A stretch of DNA of 64,000 bases from Chloroflexota bacterium (GTDB lineage Bacteria; Chloroflexota; Anaerolineae; Anaerolineales; Villigracilaceae): NCBI GenBank assembly GCA_016219545.1, contig JACRMH010000020.1, positions 1 to 64,000 on the forward strand, read 5' to 3'. The notes beneath the pieces were generated by a model, which was given only the letters and a program-made list of their open reading frames with translations, had not been told where the DNA came from and ran no database searches. How positions within the stretch are numbered: position 1 is the first letter of the stretch; the number at the start of each line of letters is the position of its first letter. Both the position numbers and the translations under genes were made by a program. Of the stretch, positions 1 to 6,097 are shown piece by piece.

Positions 1-78
1 CAATTCCTCTAAACTCGGCGGCAACAGTTGCGCTTGTTTCATTGTGTATTCTTTGAAGATGACTTTTCCGTTGTTCAT
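1..78 (-). CDS. Transposase N-terminus, IS1182-like (cut by window edge)
   Basis: Only the first 26 codons lie in the window, read leftwards from the ATG at 78. They contain the stretch LLPPSLEEL, which matches the start of IS1182-type DDE transposases, where a segment of the form 'QxxLLPPxLEELIP' is followed by the DDE domain. A GAGGG ribosome site sits directly before the ATG. The rest of the gene and the far end of the insertion sequence lie outside the window. A domesticated or truncated transposase cannot be excluded. The identification rests on a short match, so it is moderate. Confidence 0.6.
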   Translation of the reverse strand, partial: MNNGKVIFKEYTMKQAQLLPPSLEEL

Positions 79-107
79 CCCTCTATTGTATTAAATTCTT
101 TTTAAAT

Positions 108-138
108 CGAAAAGGGCTGCCCTCTTTTTGGACAGCCC
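108..138 (-). terminator. Rho-independent terminator after rsfS
   Basis: On the minus strand GGGCTGTCC and GGGCAGCCC form a 9-bp stem (one G-T pair) around an AAAAAGA loop, followed by CTTTTC. It lies downstream of the rsfS stop. It could also be part of the end of the neighbouring insertion sequence. Confidence 0.6.
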
Positions 139-257
139 CAGGTCTTTTTGTTGTGTGGTAACAAGAAAATTCCTGCGTAATCTGATCACCTCAGACGACC
201 GTCTGCGCGGGAAGCTTTTCTTCTCACTTCTTACTCATCACTTTTTACTTACTCCCC

Positions 258-602
258 TTACTGCAATCTCAATAACACCTTACCGTCTTCCCATAATTCT
301 TCGAGATTATAAAAGTCGCGTTGGTCGGGAGAGAAAAGGTGCAAGACCACATCGCCATAATCCACGATTACCCAGCCGTCGCGGGACAAGCCCTGCTTTT
401 TTCCTTTTTTCTTATGTTTAACGCGGATGTCTTCAATGGTGGCGTTGGCGAGCGCGTCTACCATGCGGTCGCTGGTGCCGGTGCAGATAATAAAATAGTC
501 GGTAAAAGATACGATGTCTTTCAAATCTATCAGGACAATGTCTTCGCCCTTTTTGTCTTCAAGGGAGTTTACGATTTCACGAGCAAGTTCGAGTGCGTTC
601 AG
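258..602 (-). CDS. rsfS: Ribosomal silencing factor RsfS (Iojap family)
   Basis: RsfS binds ribosomal protein uL14 and blocks joining of the 50S and 30S subunits when nutrients are short. The protein shows the family segments DYFIICTG, SDRMVDALA, GWVIVDYGDVVLHLF and FYNLEELW. A start at the TTG at 524 would give only 88 aa and cut off the family's N-terminal helix. Reading upstream in the same frame gives LELAREIVNSLEDKKGEDI, which is typical of the family, back to a CTG at 602-600 that overlaps the thpR stop codon. This gives 114 aa, a normal length. An in-frame TGA lies just upstream of that, so the start must be CTG, or the N-terminus is truncated. Translation is probably coupled to thpR. 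The family call is secure; the start is not. Confidence 0.85.
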   Translation of the reverse strand: MNALELAREIVNSLEDKKGEDIVLIDLKDIVSFTDYFIICTGTSDRMVDALANATIEDIRVKHKKKGKKQGLSRDGWVIVDYGDVVLHLFSPDQRDFYNLEELWEDGKVLLRLQ

Positions 603-1195
603 TTTTCACCTCTTGTTTTGGATAACGATGCGGAAAATAATTTTGTGTAGATGGATCCGTTGGGCTGTAGGTCACTTTTGATCAGATGCACAGAGTCTAC
701 TCTGGCTGTGCCAATATTGCCAAGTTGAATATTATCTATTGCGGAGCGGACTTTTGGCAGGTCCGCCGGGCTTACGTTTTGCCGAACGCGCCCGATGGTG
801 AGATGCGGCGAGAAGGGATTCCCATCCTGTTCATAGCCCAGACGGGATGCGCTTGCTTCAATACTTTTCTGCAATGCCGATAATTCCGCCGGGGCGTGGA
901 GCCCTACCCATAGGATGCGCGGCCTCTTCGGGGTCGGGTATGAACCGAGTCCGCCGATCTGCAGGTCAAACTGCGGATGTGAATCCGCTTCACGAGTCAG
1001 CATCTGTTTCAGGAATTCCACATGCGAGGAGGCGGTATCCCCCAGAAATTTTAAAGTCAGGTGCATGTTTTGGGAGGGAATCCAGCGGACCAGATCGCTT
1101 CCCAATGTTTGACGCAGGCGGGCGGTTTGTTTTTCGATTGCGTCTCGAATAGGTTGGGGAAATTCGATGGCAATAAAAGTACGCAGGAGTCCCAT
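599..1195 (-). CDS. thpR: RNA 2',3'-cyclic phosphodiesterase (2H family)
   Basis: ThpR hydrolyses 2',3'-cyclic phosphate ends of RNA and can act as a 2'-5' RNA ligase in vitro. The 198-aa protein carries both HxTx catalytic motifs of the 2H phosphoesterase fold: H45-L-T-L (in NMHLTLKFLGD) and H131-L-T-I (in SPHLTIGRV). The N-terminal RTFIAIEFP strand is also typical. It lies 9 bp after the response-regulator gene and overlaps the start of rsfS, so the three genes form one minus-strand operon. Confidence 0.9.
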   Translation of the reverse strand: MGLLRTFIAIEFPQPIRDAIEKQTARLRQTLGSDLVRWIPSQNMHLTLKFLGDTASSHVEFLKQMLTREADSHPQFDLQIGGLGSYPTPKRPRILWVGLHAPAELSALQKSIEASASRLGYEQDGNPFSPHLTIGRVRQNVSPADLPKVRSAIDNIQLGNIGTARVDSVHLIKSDLQPNGSIYTKLFSASLSKTRGEN

Positions 1196-1204
1196 TCTCT
1201 AAAG

Positions 1205-1585
1205 TTAAGCCTTTTGCAGAGCCTTTTCCACCGCTTGCTTGAGTTCAAGGAAGCCGACGGGTTTGGTGAGGTAGGCGGATGCGCCCGCATCCATGCCAAT
1301 TTTGATGTCGCTGGGCAAACTCTTGGCAGAGACGATGATCACGGGGATCGAAGCAAGTTCGGACTCGCGTCTCATGTAGCGCAGAACTTCAAGCCCGGAG
1401 ATGTCTGGCATCATCACATCCAGAATAACGACATCAGGCTTTTCCTGTGAAAGCATTGGAATGGCCGGGACGCTGGAAAACATTTTCACGACACGGAACC
1501 CATTGATGCGCATCATTTCCGCGAATAATTCGGCGGCATCAGGCTCGTCTTCAATGATCATCACTGTTTTCTGCGAAATCGGCAT
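1205..1585 (-). CDS. Single-domain response regulator (CheY-like receiver)
   Basis: This 126-aa protein is a stand-alone receiver domain with no output domain. The acidic pocket is E12-D13, the phosphoacceptor is D56 (VILDVMMPD), the switch residue is S86 and the conserved lysine is K108 (LTKP). It probably passes phosphate between a distant sensor kinase and a partner protein by protein contact. It is the first gene of the operon with thpR and rsfS. No histidine kinase is nearby, so the signal is unknown. Confidence 0.9.
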   Translation of the reverse strand: MPISQKTVMIIEDEPDAAELFAEMMRINGFRVVKMFSSVPAIPMLSQEKPDVVILDVMMPDISGLEVLRYMRRESELASIPVIIVSAKSLPSDIKIGMDAGASAYLTKPVGFLELKQAVEKALQKA

Positions 1586-1602
1586 CCATTACCTCGTGAC
1601 TA

Positions 1603-1631
1603 AAAATAGCATAAACCAGATGAATTGGCAA
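1603..1631 (-). promoter_or_regulatory. Likely sigma70-type promoter of the response regulator operon
   Basis: On the minus strand, TTGCCA (1631-1626) and TATTTT (1608-1603) are separated by 17 bp. A TGC just before the -10 resembles an extended -10 element. The spacing to the ATG at 1585 is reasonable. Confidence 0.5.
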
Positions 1632-1696
1632 GGGGCGTTGATTCGTAAGAATCCAGATATTGCCACAGTCTAGGCTTCGTAAATCCTGGAGGAACC

Positions 1697-2203
1697 ATGA
1701 CAGAGTTGGAAGATTTTCGCGCGGAGAAGGATGATTTCTTTGGTACTCATCCACAAAGCCCGTTGACAAGTGAACAAAAAAAAGATTTTCAAGGTTTGAA
1801 GTATTTCCCTGAGAACGAATCCTTGCGGCTTGAAGTGCAGGTGGATGAGTTTCCGGTCAAACCCGGCTTTGAGATGCAGACTTCGACGGGAAGTGTGCAA
1901 CACTATGAGAAGTTTGGCAAATTCAGTTTTGTGGTGGATGGAGAAACGGTCGAGTTGACCATTTATCAAAGTCAACATGGATTCTTTCTGCCTTTTGTTG
2001 ATGCGCTTGCCGGTGTTGAGACCTACCCGGCGGGGCGTTACCTTGAGCCGGAGCCTTTACCCGGCGGGCGCTTCTTTGTGGACTTCAACGTTGCTTATAA
2101 CCCATACTGTGCTTATAACGAAATGTGGTCGTGCCCGATCACACCGGCGGAGAACAGGCTGAAGGTGCCCATTCGCGCGGGGGAGAAGTTATTTCACGAT
2201 TAA
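1697..2203 (+). CDS. DUF1684 domain protein
   Basis: The 168-aa cytoplasmic protein matches the DUF1684 family in its most conserved part, PYCAYNEMWSCPITPAEN followed by RLKVPIRAGEK, and in the earlier segment PAGRYLEPEP. The biochemical role of the family is not established. The start is supported by a strong TGGAGGAA site seven bases before the ATG. The gene is transcribed divergently from the response regulator and converges on the anti-sigma gene across a shared hairpin. Confidence 0.85.
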   Translation: MTELEDFRAEKDDFFGTHPQSPLTSEQKKDFQGLKYFPENESLRLEVQVDEFPVKPGFEMQTSTGSVQHYEKFGKFSFVVDGETVELTIYQSQHGFFLPFVDALAGVETYPAGRYLEPEPLPGGRFFVDFNVAYNPYCAYNEMWSCPITPAENRLKVPIRAGEKLFHD

Positions 2204-2206
2204 AAA

Positions 2207-2232
2207 AAGCGACGGGCTTTCAGCCCGTCGCT
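2207..2232. terminator. Bidirectional terminator
   Basis: The arms AAGCGACGGGCT and AGCCCGTCGCTT form a 12-bp perfect stem around TTC. A-rich and T-rich flanks serve both directions. It separates the converging DUF1684 and anti-sigma genes. Confidence 0.85.
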
Positions 2233-2519
2233 TCGTTCTTTGTATTTTCCAATACCGCCAGGAGCGCTTCATATTCATCACAGCAGTCGGAACATAGATC
2301 CAGATGTTCATCAATGAGCGGCATGAGTTTCGCGGCGTCTTTTTTGTTCACTTCTCTTTCCACGAATTCATCGAGACTTGCAAACAAGTCATCGCAGGAC
2401 ATATCCTCAGCGCGGGCCCGCTCGAGGACTTGGAGAAATTTAACTACGACTTCATCGGTCAATGATCCCTGAGATTCGGGGTTGCCTTGATTGCCTGGTG
2501 TGGTGTTGGTATGTGTCAT
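2220..2519 (-). CDS. Zinc-binding anti-sigma factor-like protein
   Basis: This 99-aa soluble protein has the pattern of a ZAS (zinc-associated anti-sigma) domain: C42 in the first helix, then H72-x3-C76-x2-C79 (EHLDLCSDCC). No membrane segment follows, so it would act in the cytoplasm, like RsrA or ChrR-type regulators. It lies 34 bp after the ECF sigma gene on the same strand, the usual order for a sigma/anti-sigma pair. The likely role is to hold the sigma factor inactive until a redox or metal signal. The stop overlaps the bidirectional terminator. Confidence 0.75.
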   Translation of the reverse strand: MTHTNTTPGNQGNPESQGSLTDEVVVKFLQVLERARAEDMSCDDLFASLDEFVEREVNKKDAAKLMPLIDEHLDLCSDCCDEYEALLAVLENTKNEATG

Positions 2520-2553
2520 ACTGAGAAAATTGACGATTAATGTAATCTTAATC

Positions 2554-3192
2554 TTACTTGTGCTCGAAGGCCATTAACAGGTCCTGCGGCGTGAGGTCTT
2601 CAAGAGCGAGACGTCTCTTTAGGCGCAGGCGGGCATCATGTAAAAGCTTATACAACGCGTTGCGGTTGGTCTTCATCCGTTTGGCGGCCTCTTCCATGGG
2701 CATATCCTGCAAACCGAGCAATACCAGCGCTTCGCGTTGTTTGGGTGTGAGTTCTTCCTCCAAAATCCGGCGGACATGCACAAGCATGTCGGCGCGCTCT
2801 GCCGAAGTTTCAGGTGATGCCTGGGAGTCAGCAAGCAAGCCGGGGGGCGGAGGAGCGTCTTCGTTCTCGGTCAACTCATCAAGGGAGGCGTCCCGCCAGC
2901 GTTTGCGGCGCAGTTCGGTCAGCGCGAGTCGGATGGCGATCTTATGCACCCAGGTGGTGAAAAGACTGCGTCCTTCGAACGTGCCCAGTTGATCCAACAC
3001 GCGCAGAAGGGTTTCCTGGGTCACTTCTTCAACCAATGGCTGAAAGAGAGGATCGTCTGATGAAAGCCAGCGGGAAAGTGCATAAGGCAGCCCTTTTTGG
3101 ATGATGTCGCGCAAATCGGTTAGCGCATCCGCGTGTGTTGTTCCAGAATTTCTAAGGTCAGCAAGCCAGGCTTCGTTCGTTCGTGAGGTCAT
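2554..3192 (-). CDS. ECF-type RNA polymerase sigma factor
   Basis: The 212-aa protein has a sigma-70 region 2 (about residues 30-100, ending in the helix with LTELRRKRWRD) and region 4 (about residues 130-195, TPKQREALVLLGLQDMPMEE then a helix-turn-helix with KTNRNALYKLLHDAR). Regions 1 and 3 are absent, as expected for ECF factors. An acidic linker with Pro runs joins the two. It is co-transcribed with the zinc anti-sigma gene. A TATAAT motif at 3207-3202 lies only about ten bases before the ATG, which would give a leaderless or nearly leaderless message. Confidence 0.88.
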   Translation of the reverse strand: MTSRTNEAWLADLRNSGTTHADALTDLRDIIQKGLPYALSRWLSSDDPLFQPLVEEVTQETLLRVLDQLGTFEGRSLFTTWVHKIAIRLALTELRRKRWRDASLDELTENEDAPPPPGLLADSQASPETSAERADMLVHVRRILEEELTPKQREALVLLGLQDMPMEEAAKRMKTNRNALYKLLHDARLRLKRRLALEDLTPQDLLMAFEHK

Positions 3193-3304
3193 GATGCATG
3201 GATTATAAAAGAAAATCGTGCGGGATAAAAAATTCTTATAAAACTATGAGATTCGGTTCTTTACGCCTCATTCCTGACCTTTGGCTGGTCGCTGATCTAA
3301 TTAC

Positions 3305-3328
3305 TTGACTTGTTCCCAGTGCTATAAT
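3305..3328 (+). promoter_or_regulatory. Extended -10 promoter candidate for the 3393 gene
   Basis: TGCTATAAT at 3320-3328 is an extended -10 element. TTGACT at 3305-3310 is only 12 bp upstream, too close to be a normal -35, so activity would rest on the extended -10. The rest of the 3193-3392 gap shows no gene. Confidence 0.4.
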
Positions 3329-3392
3329 CTTTTTTACATGTTGCACCAGGAATTGACAAGATAATGAAATTGACCCGAATAAGGATTCCAAG

Positions 3393-5255
3393 ATGTTGAG
3401 TGTCGGTAAACCTTTTGGCAAATTACTTTTATTGAGTATTCCTTTTGGATTGTATGCGTTCCTGCTTCGATATCAGCTTCCCTTATCCCTGACCTCATTT
3501 TTTCACGCCTACCATCCGTTGACAGCACTTATCGTACTTGTGCTATATTATTTTTCATTTAAATTACATGGAACGAAGGGATGGATTGTCGGATTATCTT
3601 TGACCTTTATCCTTTTTGCATTATCCCTTTCATATATATGGACATCTGGCTTTTCTAATAATGGAATTATCGGGGGATTATTGCCATATAAGGATGGTCG
3701 GAATTATTATGTAGAGGGAGCCAAGGCCATCTCTGACGGCGATTTGATCAGCAAGAGGGGCAATCAAGCGGCGGGGCGACCTTTGTTCCCCGGATTCCTA
3801 TCGGTCTTTTTATCTATCACCGGACATAATTTGCAATCGGCATTGGCAGTCATTGTCGGACTGACTGCCTTTTGCATCTATCTTTCAGCCAGGCAACTCC
3901 TTTCTTACTGGGCACCATTGGCGGCGTCTGTCTATATGATGCTCTTTTATTTTTATGTTCAACCGCTTATTGGGACAACCCTGTCTGAATTTGCAGGGAT
4001 AATTCTGGGAGTCCTTGGTTTTATCTTGTTGTTGAAATCCATCGAGCATCGAAGCGAAAAACAATTGATCGTGGCGCTGATTGTTTTGACGGTTGGAATT
4101 AGTGCACGTGCCGGTGCATTTATTGTTTTGCCGCTTCTTGCTATTTGGTCAGGTTTTTTTTACTCGGAAAAAGAACGTTATTCATATCGAATTACATTCT
4201 TATCCATGGTCAGTATTTTGGTTTCATTCTTGTTGGTTAATGTAATCTATCCGCGCCTGGTTGTGGAATCTGGCGGCGTTACAAATGGTAATTTTGCCTA
4301 CACCCTTTATGGGCAGGTGACGGGTGGTAATGGCTGGGTCTATGCAATTGAACATCTTGGCACAACCAAGCCTGCCAAAATATACGCTGCTGTTTGGAGT
4401 TTTTTCCTCCAGCATCCATTAAGCGTTGTGATCGGAAGCCTTAAAGCGTATCGTGATTTCATTTTTCCCGGCATAAATGATATTTTTGGCTTTCATACCT
4501 ATCGTGGATTAACCTGGCTGGATACCCTCTCCTGGGGTTGTGCGTGGATATTATGCATCTGGGGATTGGTAAGTACGATCAGGAGGATCCGGGAGCCATT
4601 ACCTGCATTGTTGCTTGTGAGCTTTATTGGGATTTTTCTGTCCATCCCTTTTCTGCCCCCAATTGATGGGGGACAGCGTTTTTATGCTAGTACCATGGCT
4701 TTGTTCTTTGCTATGCCTGTGTTTGCGATTAATGAAGTATTTCCATCTCATGCTGACAAGAGAGAAGCCTTTGCGGAAGATAAGTTCATGCTAATAAACG
4801 GAGGGACACTAGCCCTAATTCTTTCAATGTTGATCATCCCCGTTATTTATAAGAGGGTGATTACTCCAGTCGACGTACAGCCTCCGGTCTGTACAGCCGA
4901 TCAGGTCCCATTTATTGTGGAAGTTTATAAAGGCGCTTATATTGATATTATCCCGGAAGGTAAGGGGGAATGTGGATTGGCTCCCATGATCTGCCTGAAA
5001 GATTTTGACCGTTTCGGGTCTGAAAAAAATATAGATGTTTTTTATGATTTTTTATTGCGTAAAGCGTATGCGTCAAATGTCCCAACACGTCTATTGCTTG
5101 GACGTGATCTGTTAACCCGGGATGGACAGTACTTTATCGCTCCAGTCAACATGCTTTCGCCTGATTCGAATGGCGGGCTTGTCTCAGGATGTGCAATTCA
5201 CACGAAAGTAATCACTCAGACTATTTATGAAGTTCAAACGACCTCAGACAAGTGA
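3393..5255 (+). CDS. Polytopic membrane protein, GT-C/GT39-like glycosyltransferase fold
   Basis: The 620-aa protein has about ten to twelve hydrophobic helices over residues 1-480, then a soluble C-terminal part of about 130 aa that lies outside the membrane. The layout resembles dolichyl/polyprenyl-phosphate sugar-dependent GT-C enzymes: a loop after the first helices with acidic residues (LPYKDGRNYYVEG, then AAGRPLFPG). No family motif is clear enough to name a substrate. The ATG is preceded by AAGGA at good spacing. A related-looking protein is encoded at 8583. The role is probably transfer of sugar to an envelope lipid or protein, by inference only. Confidence 0.6.
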   Translation: MLSVGKPFGKLLLLSIPFGLYAFLLRYQLPLSLTSFFHAYHPLTALIVLVLYYFSFKLHGTKGWIVGLSLTFILFALSLSYIWTSGFSNNGIIGGLLPYKDGRNYYVEGAKAISDGDLISKRGNQAAGRPLFPGFLSVFLSITGHNLQSALAVIVGLTAFCIYLSARQLLSYWAPLAASVYMMLFYFYVQPLIGTTLSEFAGIILGVLGFILLLKSIEHRSEKQLIVALIVLTVGISARAGAFIVLPLLAIWSGFFYSEKERYSYRITFLSMVSILVSFLLVNVIYPRLVVESGGVTNGNFAYTLYGQVTGGNGWVYAIEHLGTTKPAKIYAAVWSFFLQHPLSVVIGSLKAYRDFIFPGINDIFGFHTYRGLTWLDTLSWGCAWILCIWGLVSTIRRIREPLPALLLVSFIGIFLSIPFLPPIDGGQRFYASTMALFFAMPVFAINEVFPSHADKREAFAEDKFMLINGGTLALILSMLIIPVIYKRVITPVDVQPPVCTADQVPFIVEVYKGAYIDIIPEGKGECGLAPMICLKDFDRFGSEKNIDVFYDFLLRKAYASNVPTRLLLGRDLLTRDGQYFIAPVNMLSPDSNGGLVSGCAIHTKVITQTIYEVQTTSDK

Positions 5256-5333
5256 TGTCCTGATGGTAGTTGAGCCAAACCAAAATTTTTACTTTATCAA
5301 GTAACTGGATTGCCTTGCCTGTCTTGTGATACC

Positions 5334-5789
5334 ATGTCTCGCATGAATTTCTCCCCCATCACCAATGACCTTTTCATCGGCAGTATGCCCTCGATGAACC
5401 ACTACGATCACTTGCGCGAGCTTGGCGTGCGCCTGATCATCAACATGCGATTCTCCCTCGGTCCCGAATCTGATTTGCATCATGAGCCGATCAAAACTTT
5501 ATGGCTGCGCTCCATTGACAGTCCGTTCTTCCCAATTTCGATCCAAAAATTGACGCGCGGCGCACAGGCAGCACTCGAAACGATCCAAAATGGCGGCAAG
5601 GTTTATGCCCATTGCGCCTATGGACGTCACCGCGGCGTGGCGATGGGCGCGTGCATTCTCATTGCGCAGGGCTATGATCCACTTACCGCAATGAATTTGA
5701 TCAAAGAGAAACGTTCTGTCGCCGACCCCTTTGCTTATTACATTCAGTCAAGAATTTTGAAATTTGCCACTCAATGGAACCCTGATTAA
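5334..5789 (+). CDS. Dual-specificity/tyrosine phosphatase-like protein
   Basis: The 151-aa product carries the CX5R active-site loop of cysteine phosphatases (HCAYGRHRG) preceded by GGKVYAH, and the early segment ITNDLFIGSMPS followed by LRELGVRLIINM typical of small dual-specificity phosphatases. The general-acid Asp is probably D in RSIDSPFFPI. Targets are unknown. Two ATGs are possible, at 5334 or 5343, and neither has a clear ribosome site; an upstream TTG at 5310 would add eight residues. Confidence 0.8.
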   Translation: MSRMNFSPITNDLFIGSMPSMNHYDHLRELGVRLIINMRFSLGPESDLHHEPIKTLWLRSIDSPFFPISIQKLTRGAQAALETIQNGGKVYAHCAYGRHRGVAMGACILIAQGYDPLTAMNLIKEKRSVADPFAYYIQSRILKFATQWNPD

Positions 5790-5865
5790 AAATATATGGG
5801 CGACATTCGCCGCCCATGCTTCACTCTTTTATCTTTTAGCTCTTCAACTTTCCAACTTGCAACTT

Positions 5866-6090
5866 TCAAACTTTTTCATATACAAACACCTGCACATCCA
5901 TCCCATCGTTATTCAACAAATCCATCGCCGGCATAAAGGTTGCATCTTTGATGGTTTGCATATCGCTCGCAGGTGCATACACTGAAAGCCGTGCCTCCTC
6001 ATCAGACATCCTTGCAACTTTCACATCCGCGCCCGCACACGCAGACTTGATCGTATCGGTCATTTGTTTGATGGCGTCATCAATGGTCAT
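5866..6090 (-). CDS. Small hypothetical protein after mutS2
   Basis: The 74-aa protein is soluble, of mixed charge and rich in Asp and Met. It has no motif I recognise. It starts 7 bp after the mutS2 stop on the same strand, so it is probably translated from the same message. Its 3' end runs into a stretch of repeated CAACTTT words (5838-5876), so the last residues may come from a repeat. Function unknown. Confidence 0.6.
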   Translation of the reverse strand: MTIDDAIKQMTDTIKSACAGADVKVARMSDEEARLSVYAPASDMQTIKDATFMPAMDLLNNDGMDVQVFVYEKV

Positions 6091-6097
6091 CCCACTC

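Noticed and set aside
108..138. Hairpin read as the inverted-repeat end of the IS1182-like element
   Set aside because: Position and T run fit a terminator for rsfS better, and the rest of the element is outside the window, so the end cannot be tested.
4224..4415. Minus-strand 63-aa frame inside the first GT-C-like gene
   Set aside because: Antisense to membrane helices, no ribosome site; a shadow frame.
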